Counted from the stretch's first letter, positions 26,206 through 36,963 are shown. The stretch: DNA of 64,000 nt from Microbacterium sp. LKL04 (GCF_900102005.1 NZ_LT627736.1:868001-932000), one strand, 5' to 3'. Notes: generated by a model not told the origin, from the letters alone. Translations and numbers: made by a program.

Positions 26206-26212
26206 TTGGCCT

Positions 26213-27103
26213 ATGCCAACGAATTCGACCGGAACGGCGCGCGTCAAGCGGGGCCTCGCCGAGATGCTCAAGGGCGGCGTCATCATGGACGTCGTCACCG
26301 CCGACCAGGCCAAGATCGCCGAGGACGCCGGCGCCGTCGCCGTCATGGCGCTCGAGCGTGTGCCGGCCGACATCCGCGCCCAGGGCGGCGTCGCGCGGAT
26401 GAGCGACCCCGATCTCATCGATGACATCATCGCGTCGGTCTCGATCCCCGTGATGGCCAAGGCGCGCATCGGGCACTTCGTCGAGGCGCAGGTGCTGCAG
26501 GAGCTCGGCGTCGACTACATCGACGAGTCCGAGGTCCTCTCGCCCGCCGACTACGTGAACCACATCGACAAGTGGGGATACACGGTGCCCTTCGTCTGCG
26601 GTGCGACGAACCTGGGTGAAGCCCTGCGCCGCATCACCGAGGGGGCGGCGATGATCCGCTCCAAGGGCGAGGCCGGCACAGGCGACGTGTCGGAGGCCAT
26701 GAAGCACATCCGCAAGATCCGCGGCGAGATCGCCGCCCTGTCGGCGCTGTCGAAGGATCAGCTCTACGTCGCGGCGAAGGATTTGCAGGCGCCGTACGAG
26801 CTCGTCGCCGAGATCGCCGAGACGGGCACCCTCCCCGTCGTCCTGTTCGTGGCCGGTGGCGTCGCGACTCCGGCGGATGCGGCGATGATGATGCAGCTCG
26901 GGGCCGACGGGGTGTTCGTGGGGTCCGGGATCTTCAAGAGCGGCAACCCCGCGGAGCGCGCCGCGGCGATCGTGAAGGCGACGACCTTCTTCGACGACCC
27001 CAAGGTCGTCGCGGACGTGTCGCGAGGACTCGGTGAGGCCATGGTCGGCATCAACGTGTCGGACCTCCCGGCTCCGCACCGGCTGGCGGACCGGGGCTGG
27101 TGA
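26213..27103 (+). CDS. pdxS: Pyridoxal 5'-phosphate synthase, synthase subunit
   Basis: Condenses ribose 5-phosphate, glyceraldehyde 3-phosphate and PdxT-derived ammonia into PLP; forms a dodecamer carrying PdxT. 296 residues, TIM barrel. [20 protein letters not shown] near residues 25-44 holds the first catalytic Asp. The first Lys is in [10 protein letters not shown] near 83, and the second-site Lys in [13 protein letters not shown] near 150. [13 protein letters not shown] lies near 218. The sequence is highly conserved and complete. There is no ribosome site; the ATG sits at the predicted transcription start. It is coupled to pdxT by a GTGA overlap. Confidence 0.98.
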   Translation: MPTNSTGTARVKRGLAEMLKGGVIMDVVTADQAKIAEDAGAVAVMALERVPADIRAQGGVARMSDPDLIDDIIASVSIPVMAKARIGHFVEAQVLQELGVDYIDESEVLSPADYVNHIDKWGYTVPFVCGATNLGEALRRITEGAAMIRSKGEAGTGDVSEAMKHIRKIRGEIAALSALSKDQLYVAAKDLQAPYELVAEIAETGTLPVVLFVAGGVATPADAAMMMQLGADGVFVGSGIFKSGNPAERAAAIVKATTFFDDPKVVADVSRGLGEAMVGINVSDLPAPHRLADRGW

Positions 27104-27690
27104 CGAGACCTCGCATCGGCGTCCTCGCCCTCCAGGGCGACGTCCGGGAGCACTCCAGGACGCTCGCGGGTCTCGGCGCCGACGTCGTCCTCGTCCGGCG
27201 ACCCGGGGATCTCGCGGCGGTCGTGGGCCTGGTCCTGCCCGGCGGCGAGTCGAGCGTCATCGACAAGCTGTCGCGCGCCTTCGGGATGCGCGATCCCATC
27301 CGGACGGCGATCGCTGACGGGATGCCGGTCCTCGGCACGTGCGCCGGCCTCATCCTGCTCGCCGACCGGCTCGAAGACGGCATCGCCGGCCAGCAGACGT
27401 TCGGCGGGCTGGACGTGACCGTGCGACGGAACGCGTTCGGATCGCAGGCGGACTCGTTCGAGACCGACATCGACGTTCCGGCGGTGGGGGAGCCGCACGT
27501 ACGGGCCACGTTCATCCGCGCGCCGATCGTGAGCGAGGTCGGTCCGTCCGCGGAGGTGATCGCTCGTCTTCCGGGCGGCGGGGTCGTCGGGGTCCGCCAG
27601 GGTCGCGTCGTGGGCCTCTCGTTCCATCCCGAGCTCGACGGCGAGACGCGCTTCCACGAGCTCCTCCTGGACTCCGCGCGCGACGCGTAG
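27100..27690 (+). CDS. pdxT: Pyridoxal 5'-phosphate synthase, glutaminase subunit
   Basis: Supplies ammonia from glutamine to PdxS. 196 residues. [12 protein letters not shown] near residue 6, LPGGESSV near 47, the nucleophile Cys in [10 protein letters not shown] near 80, and the His-Glu pair in [10 protein letters not shown] near 175 complete the class I glutaminase triad. The GTG at 27100 overlaps the pdxS stop. Confidence 0.97.
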   Translation: MTRPRIGVLALQGDVREHSRTLAGLGADVVLVRRPGDLAAVVGLVLPGGESSVIDKLSRAFGMRDPIRTAIADGMPVLGTCAGLILLADRLEDGIAGQQTFGGLDVTVRRNAFGSQADSFETDIDVPAVGEPHVRATFIRAPIVSEVGPSAEVIARLPGGGVVGVRQGRVVGLSFHPELDGETRFHELLLDSARDA

Positions 27691-27712
27691 CGAAGGGGCG
27701 TGGCCTCGGTCC

Positions 27713-27718
27713 TAGACT
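27713..27718 (+). promoter_or_regulatory. -10 element of yebC
   Basis: TAGACT lies 30 bases before the yebC GTG. The transcript would carry a short leader with the ribosome site GAGAGGA. Confidence 0.5.
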
Positions 27719-27748
27719 GGACCCTGCGCTTTTTCCGAGAGGAGTCCC

Positions 27749-28513
27749 GTGAGCGGACATTCCAAGTGGGCGACCACCAAGCACAAGAAGGCCATCATCG
27801 ACTCGCGTCGCGCGAAGTCGTGGGCGAAGCTCATCAAGAACATCGAGGTCGCCGCCAAGCTCGGCGGCGCCGACCTGCAGGGCAACCCGACGCTCTTCGA
27901 CGCCGTTCTGAAGGCCAAGAAGACGTCGGTCCCGAAGGACAACATCGACCGCGCGATCAAACGCGGCGCGGGCATCGGCGGCGAGTCGGTCGAGTACACC
28001 TCGATCATGTACGAGGCGTACGGTCCCAACGGTGTCGCGCTCATGGTCGAGTGTCTGACCGACAACAAGAACCGCGCCGCCGCTGAGGTCCGGACGGCCC
28101 TCACCCGCAATGGCGGCACGCTCGCCGACCCGGGCTCGGTCGCGTACAACTTCGCGCGCAAGGGCGTCATCGTCGTCTCGGGCGAAGGTACCACCGAGGA
28201 CGACGTGATGATGGCCGCTCTCGAGGCCGGCGCCGAGGAGATCGAGCCGCACTCCGAGGGCTTCGAGGTCGTCACCGAGGCATCCGATCTCGTCGCCGTC
28301 CGCTCCGCGCTCACCGATGCGGGCATCGAGTACGAGTCCGCGGATGTCGAATTCGTCCCGAACCTCAAGGTCGAGATCGACGCCGACACGGCGCGCAAGG
28401 TCTTCCGGCTCATCGATGCCCTCGAGGACAGCGAAGACGTCCAGAACGTCTATGCCAACTTCGACCTCACGGCCGAGGTGCAGGCGGAACTCGAGGACGA
28501 CGAGCAAGAGTAG
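27749..28513 (+). CDS. yebC: YebC/PmpR family protein
   Basis: 254 residues with the invariant N-terminus [20 protein letters not shown] and three-domain fold. It was long annotated as a transcription regulator; family members of the YebC type have also been linked to translation of proline-rich stretches. [14 protein letters not shown] near residue 93 is conserved. GTG start behind GAGAGGA. It precedes ruvC, the usual neighbour across many bacteria, but ruvC has its own -10 box. Confidence 0.96.
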   Translation: MSGHSKWATTKHKKAIIDSRRAKSWAKLIKNIEVAAKLGGADLQGNPTLFDAVLKAKKTSVPKDNIDRAIKRGAGIGGESVEYTSIMYEAYGPNGVALMVECLTDNKNRAAAEVRTALTRNGGTLADPGSVAYNFARKGVIVVSGEGTTEDDVMMAALEAGAEEIEPHSEGFEVVTEASDLVAVRSALTDAGIEYESADVEFVPNLKVEIDADTARKVFRLIDALEDSEDVQNVYANFDLTAEVQAELEDDEQE

Positions 28514-28547
28514 GGCGCGCCGACGAGCGGATGCCGCACCTCCCGCC

Positions 28548-28553
28548 TAGCGT
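28548..28553 (+). promoter_or_regulatory. -10 element of ruvC, leaderless spacing
   Basis: TAGCGT, then GGGGGA, then the GTG at 28560: a 6-base gap. Confidence 0.5.
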
Positions 28554-28559
28554 GGGGGA

Positions 28560-29123
28560 GTGGCATCCGCTCTTCGCGTTCTCGGCATCGACCCGGGACT
28601 GACCCGATGCGGCGTCGGCGTCGTCGACGTCCGGCGCGACCGATCGGCGTCGCTCGTCCACGTGGGTGTCGTCCGGTCCTCGCCCGAAGCGCCGATCGAG
28701 CAGCGCCTCGCGACGATCGCTGCCGGCATCCGGGCGGTCCTGGCCGAGCACGGACCCGACGTCGTCGCCGTCGAGCGCGTCTTCGCCCAGCAGAACCGGA
28801 GCACCGTCATGGGCACGGCCCAGGCGAGCGGCATCGCTCTCCTCCTCGCGGCGGAGCACGGCCTGCCCGCCGCAACGCACACTCCCTCGGAAGTGAAGGC
28901 GGCGATCACCGGGTACGGGAACGCCGAGAAGCTTCAGGTCCAGACCATGGTGGCGCGCGTCCTCCGTCTGGATGCGCTGCCGCAGCCGGCGGATGCCGCC
29001 GACGCCCTCGCGCTTGCGCTCTGCCACGCATGGCGTCGCGGTGCCGGACCCGTCGGCGCCGACGCCGCGCTGACGCCGGCGCAACGCGCGTGGGCCGCAG
29101 CGGAGAAGGCGACACGGCGCTGA
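28560..29123 (+). CDS. ruvC: Crossover junction endodeoxyribonuclease RuvC
   Basis: Resolves Holliday junctions as a dimer with RuvAB. 187 residues. Acidic catalytic residues are visible: Asp in [10 protein letters not shown] near residue 10, Glu in [11 protein letters not shown] near 71, and the Asp pair in [14 protein letters not shown] near 144-147. It starts with GTG at 28560. ruvA follows after 47 bases behind a separate promoter. Confidence 0.97.
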   Translation: MASALRVLGIDPGLTRCGVGVVDVRRDRSASLVHVGVVRSSPEAPIEQRLATIAAGIRAVLAEHGPDVVAVERVFAQQNRSTVMGTAQASGIALLLAAEHGLPAATHTPSEVKAAITGYGNAEKLQVQTMVARVLRLDALPQPADAADALALALCHAWRRGAGPVGADAALTPAQRAWAAAEKATRR

Positions 29124-29158
29124 CGCGTGTCGCTCGAACATACCTCCGAATGCTCCCG

Positions 29159-29164
29159 TAGGCT
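29159..29164 (+). promoter_or_regulatory. -10 element of ruvA, leaderless spacing
   Basis: TAGGCT, then CGACTC, then the ATG at 29171: a 6-base gap inside the ruv cluster. Confidence 0.55.
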
Positions 29165-29170
29165 CGACTC

Positions 29171-29782
29171 ATGATCTCCTCGCTGCGGGGCCGCGTGCTG
29201 CACCTCGAACCCGACTCCGTCATCATCGACGTGCACGGCGTCGGCTACGCCGTGGCGGTCACCGCGCAGCACGCGCGGCAGCTGCACCTGGGCGACGACG
29301 TCTTCGTGCACACCGCGATGATCGTCCGGGAGGACGCCATGCTGCTCTTCGGCTTCGAGGAGCGCTCCGAGCTCGACGTCTTCGGCCAGCTCCTCAGCGT
29401 CTCGGGGGTGGGGCCGAAGTCCGCTCTCGGCGTCCTCTCGTCTCTCACGGTCGACCAGATCGCCACGGCCGTCGCCGACGAGGACGATGCACCGTTCCGG
29501 CGGGTGTCGGGGATCGGCCCGAAGACCGCGAAGCTGATCGTCGTGCAGCTCGCGGGCAAGTTGACGGCCCCCGCGCGCACCGCCGTGGGCGCGCCGATCC
29601 CGCAGGGACTCGGTGCGCAGGTGTCGGCCGCCCTCATGGCGCTCGGGTGGAACGAGCGCGTCGCCGTCGAGACGGCGGAGAGCGTGCTCGCCGACGCGCC
29701 GGCGGGTGCGACCGTGCCGGCGCTCCTGAAGCTCGCCCTGGCCCAGCTCGGTCCTGCTCGTGCGGAGCGCAGCGGTGTCTGA
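29171..29782 (+). CDS. ruvA: Holliday junction branch-migration protein RuvA
   Basis: Junction-binding tetramer that positions RuvB. 203 residues. The N-terminal OB fold starts [11 protein letters not shown]. Two helix-hairpin-helix motifs follow: [14 protein letters not shown] near residue 78 and [13 protein letters not shown] near 113. The C-terminal RuvB-binding domain is present. Its stop lies within the start of ruvB. Confidence 0.97.
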   Translation: MISSLRGRVLHLEPDSVIIDVHGVGYAVAVTAQHARQLHLGDDVFVHTAMIVREDAMLLFGFEERSELDVFGQLLSVSGVGPKSALGVLSSLTVDQIATAVADEDDAPFRRVSGIGPKTAKLIVVQLAGKLTAPARTAVGAPIPQGLGAQVSAALMALGWNERVAVETAESVLADAPAGATVPALLKLALAQLGPARAERSGV

Positions 29783-30806
29783 CGCCCGCGACCAGCGTCT
29801 TCCCGAGGACGAGACCGAGCTGGCCGTCGAGGGCGCGCTCCGGCCCGGTTCGCTCGCCGAGTTCATCGGTCAGATGAAGGTGCGCGGTCAGCTGCAACTG
29901 CTGCTGGATGCCGCCCGCATCCAGCAGCGCCCGGCCGACCACATCCTGCTGTCGGGCCCTCCCGGGCTCGGAAAGACGACGCTCGCCATGATCGTCGCGC
30001 ACGAGAGCGAGCGACCCCTTCGGATGTCGAGCGGCCCGGCGATCCAGCACGCCGGCGACCTGGCCGCACTGCTGTCGAGCCTCGTCCCGGGTGAGGTGCT
30101 CTTCATCGACGAGATCCATCGCATGGCGCGTTCCGCCGAGGAGATGCTGTACCTCGCGATGGAGGACTTCCGCATCGACATCATGGTCGGCAAGGGCGCC
30201 GGTGCGACCAGCATCCCGCTCGACCTGGCGCCCTTCACCCTCGTCGGAGCGACCACGCGGTCAGGACTGCTCCCCAACCCGCTCCGCGACCGGTTCGGGT
30301 TCACCGCGCACCTCGAGTACTACGAGCCCGTCGAGCTCGAGCAGGTCATCGCCCGCTCTGCGGTCATGCTCGACGTCGATGTGCCCGCGGCATCCCGTGA
30401 GGAGATCGCCCGGCGCTCGCGCGGCACCCCCCGCATCGCGAACCGGCTGCTGCGGCGTGTGCGCGACTACGTCGTCGTGCACGGCGGATCATCGACGCAG
30501 GCCTCGACCGCTGACGTCTCGGCCGCGCTCGAGCTCTACGACGTCGACGACCTGGGGCTCGACCGGCTCGACCGCGCGGTTCTCGATGCGCTCGTCCGCC
30601 GCTTCCGAGGCGGTCCCGTCGGACTCAATACGCTCGCCGTCACGGTGGGGGAGGAAGCGGACACGATCGAGTCGGTCGTCGAGCCGTACCTCGTCCGGAT
30701 CGGCTTCATGGGACGCACCCCCCGGGGCCGAGTGGCGACCCCTGAGGCGTACGCGCACCTGGGCATCCCCCGTCACGACGGGGCGCTCACCCTCGATGAC
30801 CTATAA
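29775..30806 (+). CDS. ruvB: Holliday junction ATP-dependent helicase RuvB
   Basis: AAA+ motor of branch migration. 343 residues from the GTG at 29775, which has GGAG 8 bases upstream and overlaps ruvA by 8 bases. An in-frame GTG at 29760 would add 5 residues. Walker A is [11 protein letters not shown] near residue 61, Walker B is LFIDEIHR near 110, sensor 1 is in GATTRSG near 161, and the arginine finger region [10 protein letters not shown] is near 218. The C-terminal winged helix ends with [11 protein letters not shown]. Confidence 0.97.
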   Translation: MSDARDQRLPEDETELAVEGALRPGSLAEFIGQMKVRGQLQLLLDAARIQQRPADHILLSGPPGLGKTTLAMIVAHESERPLRMSSGPAIQHAGDLAALLSSLVPGEVLFIDEIHRMARSAEEMLYLAMEDFRIDIMVGKGAGATSIPLDLAPFTLVGATTRSGLLPNPLRDRFGFTAHLEYYEPVELEQVIARSAVMLDVDVPAASREEIARRSRGTPRIANRLLRRVRDYVVVHGGSSTQASTADVSAALELYDVDDLGLDRLDRAVLDALVRRFRGGPVGLNTLAVTVGEEADTIESVVEPYLVRIGFMGRTPRGRVATPEAYAHLGIPRHDGALTLDDL

Positions 30807-30882
30807 TCGCTGAAGGCTCCGGCCTCCCACCCTCTTCGCCGCATCGATGCGGCGTGCCCTCCCGAAAGGCGGACCCGCGTCC

Positions 30883-31335
30883 ATGTTGCTTCTTGCCCAG
30901 CAGAACACCCCGCAGGCCCCCACCGGAGGAAACTTCTTCACGGACTACGGCCTGCTCATCCTGCTGGCGGCCCTGCTGGTCTTCATGTTCATCAGCTCGC
31001 GTCGTCGCACGAAGAAGATGAAGGAACAGCAGGAGCAGAAGGCCCAGCAGATGGTCCCGGGCGTGAAGGTCCTGCTCCAGGGCGGCCTCTACGGCACGAT
31101 CGTCGAGTACGACCCCACCGATCTCTCCAAGCCCGCGCACGTCGAGCTCGCCCCCGGCATGGTCGTCGAGGTCCACAGCCAGGCGATCCTGCGCATCGTC
31201 GAGGACGAGGAGCCCGTCGTCGAGGAGACCGAGCAGGTCGCCGGCGACGATGTCATCGTCTCGCGCGATGAGACGATCCTCGACTCGCGTCCTGCCGACG
31301 GCGCCCCCGACGCGGACGACAAGCCCAAGGCCTGA
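30883..31335 (+). CDS. yajC: Preprotein translocase subunit YajC
   Basis: 150 residues. A single membrane helix at about residues 23-43 is followed by the basic SSRRRTKKMKE segment and the YajC core GVKVLLQGGLYGTIVEYD near 67. An acidic C-terminal tail is typical of actinobacteria. YajC associates with SecDF in protein export. The ATG at 30883 gives the usual short N-terminus; an ATG at 30847 would add 12 basic residues and is less likely. It is the first gene of yajC-secD-secF. Confidence 0.93.
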   Translation: MLLLAQQNTPQAPTGGNFFTDYGLLILLAALLVFMFISSRRRTKKMKEQQEQKAQQMVPGVKVLLQGGLYGTIVEYDPTDLSKPAHVELAPGMVVEVHSQAILRIVEDEEPVVEETEQVAGDDVIVSRDETILDSRPADGAPDADDKPKA

Positions 31336-31373
31336 CCTTCCCGCTTCGGCGGTCCCTGACGAAAGTTCCCTCC

Positions 31374-33089
31374 GTGGCCTCATCCACCCCTGTCCGCCGC
31401 GCCTGGCGCGCACTGATCGGACTCCTCGCTCTGACTGCTGTCCTCTTCGGGGTGAACGCCGCGGGCGTGTACCTCTTCGAGAGGAGCTCCTGGGTTCCCG
31501 AGCTCGCGCTCGACCTGCAGGGCGGCACGCAGATCATCCTCCAGGCGCAGACGGAGGCGGGCACGCCTCCGACTCCGGAGCAGATGCAGCAGGCTGTCTC
31601 GATCATCCGTCAGCGTGTGGATGCCTCGGGTGTGGGTGAGACGGACATCACCACGCAGGCGGGCAACCAGATCGTCGTTCAGCTGCCCGGCATCGCCGAC
31701 GAGGAGACCCGCGACCGCATCGGTCGCTCCGCGCAGATGCAGTTGCGCGCGGTGCTCTACACGGCGGCGCCCAGCAACACCTTCGTCGGAGACGACGGCA
31801 AGCAGACGCCGTACCCGACTCCCGGACCGTCTCTGAACGCGACGCCCACCCCGGCCCCGACCAACGGCAGCGACCTGTCGTGGGCGACCGAAGAGGTGCA
31901 GGCGCAGTTCCTCGCCTACGACTGCGCGAACCCGGCGACCGACCCGGCTCAGGAGCCGGCGAACGAGCCGCTCATCACGTGCGACACCGACGGAGCGGCC
32001 AAGTACCTGCTCGGCCCGGTGGAGCTCGATGGGTCCGCCATCTCGGACGCGACCAACGGGCTGAACTCGCAGAACGGTCAGTGGGCCGTGAACATCGTGT
32101 TCAACGGCGAGGGCACGAAGACCTTCGGCGATATCAGCCAGCGACTGTTCAACCTGCAGTCCCCGCAGAACCAGTTCGCCTTCGTGCTGGACGGCGAGGT
32201 CATCTCCGCGCCCTCCATGAACGCGGTGATCACCGACGGCAAGCCGCAGATCACCGGAAACTTCGACCAGGAGACATCGAAGACCCTCGCCGACCAGCTG
32301 AAGTACGGTGCGCTCCCGCTCAGCTTCGAGGTGCAGAGCAGCAACTCCATCTCGGCGACGCTCGGATCACAGCAGCTCCTGATCGGTCTCGTCGCCGGTC
32401 TGATCGGTCTGGCGCTCGTGGCGATCTATTCGCTGACGGTCTACCGCGCGCTCGGCTTCGTGATCATCGCGTCTCTCGCGGTCATGGGCATCCTGACCTA
32501 CATCACGCTGTGCATCCTCGCGTGGCGCATGGGCTTCCGGCTGTCGCTCGCAGGTGTGGCGGGCCTCATCGTCACGATCGGCTTCACGGCGGACTCGTTC
32601 ATCGTCTACTTCGAACGCATCCGAGACGAGCTCCGCGACGGCAAGTCGATCACCGGCGCCGTCGAGGACGGCTGGGCGCGCGCGAAGCGCACGATCTACA
32701 TCTCGAAGTCGATCAACATCCTGGCCGCCGTCGTGCTCTACATCCTCGCCGACGCCACGGTGAAGGGCTTCGCGTTCACCCTCGGCCTCACGACCGTGAT
32801 CGACATCCTGATCTTCATCCTCTTCACCCACCCCGTGCTCCAGCTTCTCGCGCGGACGCGCTTCTTCGGCGGTGGACACACGCTCTCGGGGCTCGACCCG
32901 ACGGCGCTCGGCGCGGTCTACCGCGGGCGTGCGCAGTTCCGGACGCCCGTGGCTGCCGGAGGTACGTCGCAAGCCGAGAAGCGGTCGTCGCGTTCTCGCA
33001 ACGAGGCGGTTCGCCGCCAGACCATCGCCGAGCGCAAGCTCGCGCAGCAGAGCAGCGATACGCGCTCGGCAGGGGAGGGGGACGACTGA
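31374..33089 (+). CDS. secD: Protein-export membrane protein SecD
   Basis: 571 residues with six membrane helices and a large extracytoplasmic region. LDLQGGTQIILQ near residue 43 is the D1 motif. A Pro/Thr-rich linker (PTPGPSLNATPTPAPT, near 148) splits the periplasm-side domain, as in many actinobacteria. GLIVTIGFTADSFIVYFERI near 399-418 is the transmembrane Asp region that uses the proton gradient. GTG start at 31374. The secF ATG overlaps the stop by one base (TGATG). Confidence 0.96.
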   Translation: MASSTPVRRAWRALIGLLALTAVLFGVNAAGVYLFERSSWVPELALDLQGGTQIILQAQTEAGTPPTPEQMQQAVSIIRQRVDASGVGETDITTQAGNQIVVQLPGIADEETRDRIGRSAQMQLRAVLYTAAPSNTFVGDDGKQTPYPTPGPSLNATPTPAPTNGSDLSWATEEVQAQFLAYDCANPATDPAQEPANEPLITCDTDGAAKYLLGPVELDGSAISDATNGLNSQNGQWAVNIVFNGEGTKTFGDISQRLFNLQSPQNQFAFVLDGEVISAPSMNAVITDGKPQITGNFDQETSKTLADQLKYGALPLSFEVQSSNSISATLGSQQLLIGLVAGLIGLALVAIYSLTVYRALGFVIIASLAVMGILTYITLCILAWRMGFRLSLAGVAGLIVTIGFTADSFIVYFERIRDELRDGKSITGAVEDGWARAKRTIYISKSINILAAVVLYILADATVKGFAFTLGLTTVIDILIFILFTHPVLQLLARTRFFGGGHTLSGLDPTALGAVYRGRAQFRTPVAAGGTSQAEKRSSRSRNEAVRRQTIAERKLAQQSSDTRSAGEGDD

Positions 33090-34078
33090 TGCGTTCCATG
33101 AGTGACTTCGGAAACGACCTCTACACCGGGAAGGTCTCCTTCCCGTTCGTCGGACGCCGCCGGCTCTGGTTCCTCATCGCCGCGATCCTGGTGATCGGGT
33201 CCGCGCTGGTTCCCGTCTTCCGTCCCATCCAGTTCTCGATCGAGTTCACCGGTGGGTCGCAGTTCACCGTCAACGACGTCGCGAAGCCCGATCAGCTGCT
33301 CGCGACCGAGGCGGTCCAGTCCGTGGTCCCGGATGCCGCGACCCGCGTCACGACGGTCGGCGACGACAGCCTCCGCATCCAGACCGACCAGCTCGGCGAG
33401 ATCGAGACGCGCGAAGTCACCGATGCGCTCGTCACCGCCTACGGCGTGTCGGACGACAGCGTCAGCTCCTCGTTCATCGGCCCCAGCTGGGGTGAGAGCG
33501 TCACGCGTCAATCGCTGTGGGGCCTGGCGATCTTCCTCGTCCTCACGTTCCTGATCCTGGCGCTCTACTTCCGGACGTGGAAGATGTCCGTTGCCGCGAT
33601 GATCGGTCTCGTCGACGTTCTGGTCGTCACCGTCGGCGTCTATGCCCTCTTCGGCTTCGAGATCTCACCGGCGGCCGTGATCGGCTTCCTCACGATCTTG
33701 TCGTATTCGCTCTACGACACGACCGTCGTCTTCGACAAGATCCGTGAGAACACCTTCGAGGACGGCGAGAAGTCCGGCCGCACCTTCGGGGAGTCGGTGA
33801 ACCTCGCGGTGAACCAGACCCTCGTCCGATCCATTAACACGACGGTCGTGGCAGTGCTCCCGACCGGTGCGATCCTCTTCATCGGCGCGCTGTGGCTCGG
33901 CGCTCAGACTCTGACGGACATCTCGCTGTCGATCTTTGTCGGAACGATCGTCGCGGCGTACTCCACGCTGTTCGTCGCTGCGCCGCTCTACTCGCTCCTG
34001 CGCGAGAACGAGGGCGACCTGAAGGCTCGCGATCAGCGCATCCTCGAGTCCCGTTCGGCCGCAGTAGCCGCGGTCTGA
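33089..34078 (+). CDS. secF: Protein-export membrane protein SecF
   Basis: Partner of SecD in driving late steps of protein export. 329 residues, six helices. FSIEFTGGSQF near residue 50 is the SecF signature and LSYSLYDTTVVFDKIREN near 207 the transmembrane motif with its Asp residues. The start is the ATG at 33089, one base overlapping secD; the frame is open much further upstream inside secD, but that is filler from GC-rich codons. The RSIN-TTVVAVLP block near 252 is intact. Confidence 0.96.
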   Translation: MRSMSDFGNDLYTGKVSFPFVGRRRLWFLIAAILVIGSALVPVFRPIQFSIEFTGGSQFTVNDVAKPDQLLATEAVQSVVPDAATRVTTVGDDSLRIQTDQLGEIETREVTDALVTAYGVSDDSVSSSFIGPSWGESVTRQSLWGLAIFLVLTFLILALYFRTWKMSVAAMIGLVDVLVVTVGVYALFGFEISPAAVIGFLTILSYSLYDTTVVFDKIRENTFEDGEKSGRTFGESVNLAVNQTLVRSINTTVVAVLPTGAILFIGALWLGAQTLTDISLSIFVGTIVAAYSTLFVAAPLYSLLRENEGDLKARDQRILESRSAAVAAV

Positions 34079-34096
34079 GCGGCATGGCCGCGAGCG

Positions 34097-34102
34097 TAGG
34101 AT
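34097..34102 (+). promoter_or_regulatory. -10 element of rel
   Basis: TAGGAT lies 45 bases before the rel ATG; the leader carries CAGGAGG at 34134-34140, so this is a conventional leadered gene. Confidence 0.5.
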
Positions 34103-34147
34103 TGACCTCCAGTTCCACGCGCGCACGGGCAGACAGGAGGCGATCGC

Positions 34148-36415
34148 ATGGCTGAAGCGGTCACTCCGACAGGGTCGGCGACGGGCGGGCAGTCCCTCCG
34201 TCGCCTCGTCCCGCGCATCTTCTCCCGTGCGCCGTCGCGCGACGCGCTCGAGGAGCTCATGCGAACGGTGCGCGTGCACCACCCCAAGGGCGACATCGCG
34301 ATCGTCGAGCGTGCATATCGGACCGCCGCGAAGGCCCATGCGTCTCAGAAGCGGCAGAGCGGTGAGCCCTACATCACGCACCCGCTCGCCGTCGCGCAGA
34401 TCCTCGCGGAACTGGGCCTGGGTCCGCGCGCTATCGCCGCCGCCCTCCTCCACGACACCGTGGAGGACACCGACTACTCCCTCGACCAGCTGACGGCGGA
34501 CTTCGGCGACGAGGTCGCGATGCTCGTCGACGGTGTGACGAAGCTCGACAAGGTCAAGTACGGCGACGCGGCGCAGGCCGAGACCGTCCGCAAGATGATC
34601 GTCGCGATGTCGAAGGACATCCGCGTCCTCCTGATCAAGCTCGCAGACCGGTTGCACAATGCGCGCACCTGGGGGTTCGTGCCGCCCGAGAAGGCCGCGA
34701 AGAAGGCGCGCGAGACGCTCGAGATCTACGCTCCGCTGGCGCATCGCCTCGGCATCCAGACCGCGAAGAGCGAGCTGGAGGATCTGTCGTTCGCCGTGCT
34801 TCACCCGAAGCTCTACGCCGAGATCGACTCACTCGTCAAGCAGCGCACTCCGCAGCGCGAGCAGTACGTCCACACGGTGATCGACAACGTCGAAGCCGAC
34901 CTGCGGGATCTGCGTATCCGAGGTCGCGTGATGGGACGACCCAAGCAGCTGTACTCCGTGTACCAGAAGATGGTCGTCCGAGGTCGCGAGTTCGACGACA
35001 TCTACGACCTCATCGGCATCCGCGTCATGGTGAACACGGTTCGCGACTGCTACGCGGTCCTGGGCGCGATCCACGCACGGTGGACGCCGATCCCGGGCCG
35101 GTTCAAGGACTACATCGCGACGCCGAAGTTCAATCTGTACCAGTCGCTCCACACGACGGTCATCGGTCCCGGCGGTCGCACGGTCGAGATTCAGATCCGC
35201 ACCCACGAGATGCACCAGCAGGCCGAGTACGGCGTGGCCGCGCACTGGAAGTACAAGGAGCAGATCTCCGGCGGCAAGGCGGACTCCAAGGCCATCGACC
35301 AGGACATGGCGTGGCTGGCGCACATCTCGGACTGGCAGGCCGAAACCGCCGATCCGAGCGAGTTCCTCGATTCCCTCCGTTTCGAGATCGGCGCGAAGGA
35401 GGTCTACGTCTTCACCCCCAAGGGGCGCGTCGTGGGGCTCCCCGCCGGTGCGACCCCCGTCGACTTCGCGTACGCCGTGCACACCGAGATCGGCCACCGG
35501 ACGATGGGTGCGAAGGTCAACGGTCGCCTGGTGCCGCTCGAATCGGAGCTGCACTCCGGTGACGTCGTCGAGGTGTTCACCTCGAAGAACCCGGATGCCG
35601 GCCCCAGCCAGGACTGGCTGGCGTTCGTCAAGAGCACCCGAGCACGCAACAAGATCCGCGGATGGTTCACGAAGGAACGGCGCGACGAAGCCGTCGAGCA
35701 GGGCAAGGACGCCATCGCGCGCGCGATGCGCCGACAGAACCTGCCGCTTCAGCGTCTGATGAGTCAGGACTCCTTCACCGCGGTCGCGCACCAGCTCCGC
35801 TACGAGGATGTCACCGCCCTCTACGCCGCGGTCGGCGAAGGGCACGTGTCGACCCAGTCGGTCATCGAGAAGGTCACCGCCCTCGTCCGCACGGAGGAGG
35901 AGAACACCTCCACCGGTCCCATCGACCTTCCTGCCGTCGGCCGGTCCAAGGCGCCGCGCGGCGGAGACTCGGGCGTCCTCGTCCGGGGTGCGCCCGACAT
36001 CCTCGTGAAGCTCGCCAAGTGCTGCACGCCGGTCCCGGGGGACGAGATCGTCGGTTTCGTCACGCGCGGCAGCGGCGTCTCCGTGCACCGCGCCGACTGC
36101 ACGAACGCCGGCGCGCTCCGCGACCAGCCGGACCGGCTCATCGAGGTCTCGTGGGCGCCGACGTCCAAGAGCGTCTTCCTCGTCCACATCCAGGTCGAGG
36201 CCCTCGACCGCTCGGGGCTGCTGAGCGACATCACGCGGGTGCTCAGCGAGCACCACGTGAACATCCTCTCGGCATCCGTCCAGACGACGAATGACCGTCT
36301 CGCGCTCAGCCGGTACGTCTTCGAGATGGGCGACACGGTCCACCTCGACCGCGTGCTGAACGCCGTCCGGCGCATCGACGCGGTCTACGACGTCTACCGG
36401 GTCACCTCTTCCTGA
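34148..36415 (+). CDS. rel: Bifunctional (p)ppGpp synthetase/hydrolase
   Basis: Makes and degrades the stringent-response alarmone. 755 residues. The HD hydrolase domain carries [11 protein letters not shown] near residue 101-111. The synthetase domain begins near 250 and contains [11 protein letters not shown] near 317, the RxKD motif typical of bifunctional Rel enzymes, then [10 protein letters not shown]. The TGS domain ([19 protein letters not shown]) is near 418, the zinc-finger-like [10 protein letters not shown] near 625, and the ACT domain from about 675. Both catalytic sites look intact. The last 22 bases overlap the convergent AbiEi-like gene. Confidence 0.97.
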   Translation: MAEAVTPTGSATGGQSLRRLVPRIFSRAPSRDALEELMRTVRVHHPKGDIAIVERAYRTAAKAHASQKRQSGEPYITHPLAVAQILAELGLGPRAIAAALLHDTVEDTDYSLDQLTADFGDEVAMLVDGVTKLDKVKYGDAAQAETVRKMIVAMSKDIRVLLIKLADRLHNARTWGFVPPEKAAKKARETLEIYAPLAHRLGIQTAKSELEDLSFAVLHPKLYAEIDSLVKQRTPQREQYVHTVIDNVEADLRDLRIRGRVMGRPKQLYSVYQKMVVRGREFDDIYDLIGIRVMVNTVRDCYAVLGAIHARWTPIPGRFKDYIATPKFNLYQSLHTTVIGPGGRTVEIQIRTHEMHQQAEYGVAAHWKYKEQISGGKADSKAIDQDMAWLAHISDWQAETADPSEFLDSLRFEIGAKEVYVFTPKGRVVGLPAGATPVDFAYAVHTEIGHRTMGAKVNGRLVPLESELHSGDVVEVFTSKNPDAGPSQDWLAFVKSTRARNKIRGWFTKERRDEAVEQGKDAIARAMRRQNLPLQRLMSQDSFTAVAHQLRYEDVTALYAAVGEGHVSTQSVIEKVTALVRTEEENTSTGPIDLPAVGRSKAPRGGDSGVLVRGAPDILVKLAKCCTPVPGDEIVGFVTRGSGVSVHRADCTNAGALRDQPDRLIEVSWAPTSKSVFLVHIQVEALDRSGLLSDITRVLSEHHVNILSASVQTTNDRLALSRYVFEMGDTVHLDRVLNAVRRIDAVYDVYRVTSS

Positions 36416-36963
36416 CGCCGTCGCAGTTCGGCAGCCGCCGCGCGCTTGTGATGGACGGGTCCCGCCTGCCCGATCCAGGTCACGGCATCGTCGAGCAGGT
36501 CCGATCGCCACGCGAGCATGTCATCGACCAGGTGGCGCGGAGAGGCACCCACGGCGGCCTCGCGGATGAGGTCTACCAGAGTGCGGACCGGGGTCGTCAC
36601 GGCGACGCCGCTGATGAGCTCGACGTCACGGGCCGGGAGGGCGACGTCGCGGAACCGGATGCGAGCGTCGACCGGAAAGGCCGCACGCCGTCTCCCCGCC
36701 CGCTGCAGGCTCTGGATGAGCGGCGGCTCCGGGATGGCACCGTGCACCCAGGCGGCGCTGGCGTGCGTGACCGCGCGCTCCGGTCCGCCGACCGAGCGGA
36801 AGGATGCCGCGCGCAGCTCGCGTGTTTCGACGGCGTCCGCCGGCATGAAGGCCTCGCCGATCTCCACGAGATCGCCGTCCAGGCGAGCCGCCGTCAGCTC
36901 CGCGGTCGACAGGCGGTCATCGGCGAAATAGAGGAACGGCCACATGAGGGCAGTCTGCGCCAT
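36394..36963 (-). CDS. AbiEi-like protein without toxin partner
   Basis: 189 residues. The C-terminal part has the pattern shared by AbiEi antitoxin-type and DUF559-linked proteins: [12 protein letters not shown] near residue 65, then an [20 protein letters not shown] segment near 116-135. The N-terminal [20 protein letters not shown] near residue 17 looks like a degenerate wHTH/AbiEi N-domain. No AbiEii-type nucleotidyltransferase lies adjacent, so it is not a visible toxin-antitoxin pair. Starts at 36963 or 36945 are both possible; neither has a good ribosome site. Confidence 0.6.
   Translation of the reverse strand: MAQTALMWPFLYFADDRLSTAELTAARLDGDLVEIGEAFMPADAVETRELRAASFRSVGGPERAVTHASAAWVHGAIPEPPLIQSLQRAGRRRAAFPVDARIRFRDVALPARDVELISGVAVTTPVRTLVDLIREAAVGASPRHLVDDMLAWRSDLLDDAVTWIGQAGPVHHKRAAAAELRRRQEEVTR

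Noticed and set aside
31880..34078. A 732-residue SecF with a long N-terminal extension.
   Set aside because: The extension is an alternative frame of secD. The ATG at 33089 overlaps the secD stop by one base and gives a normal SecF.
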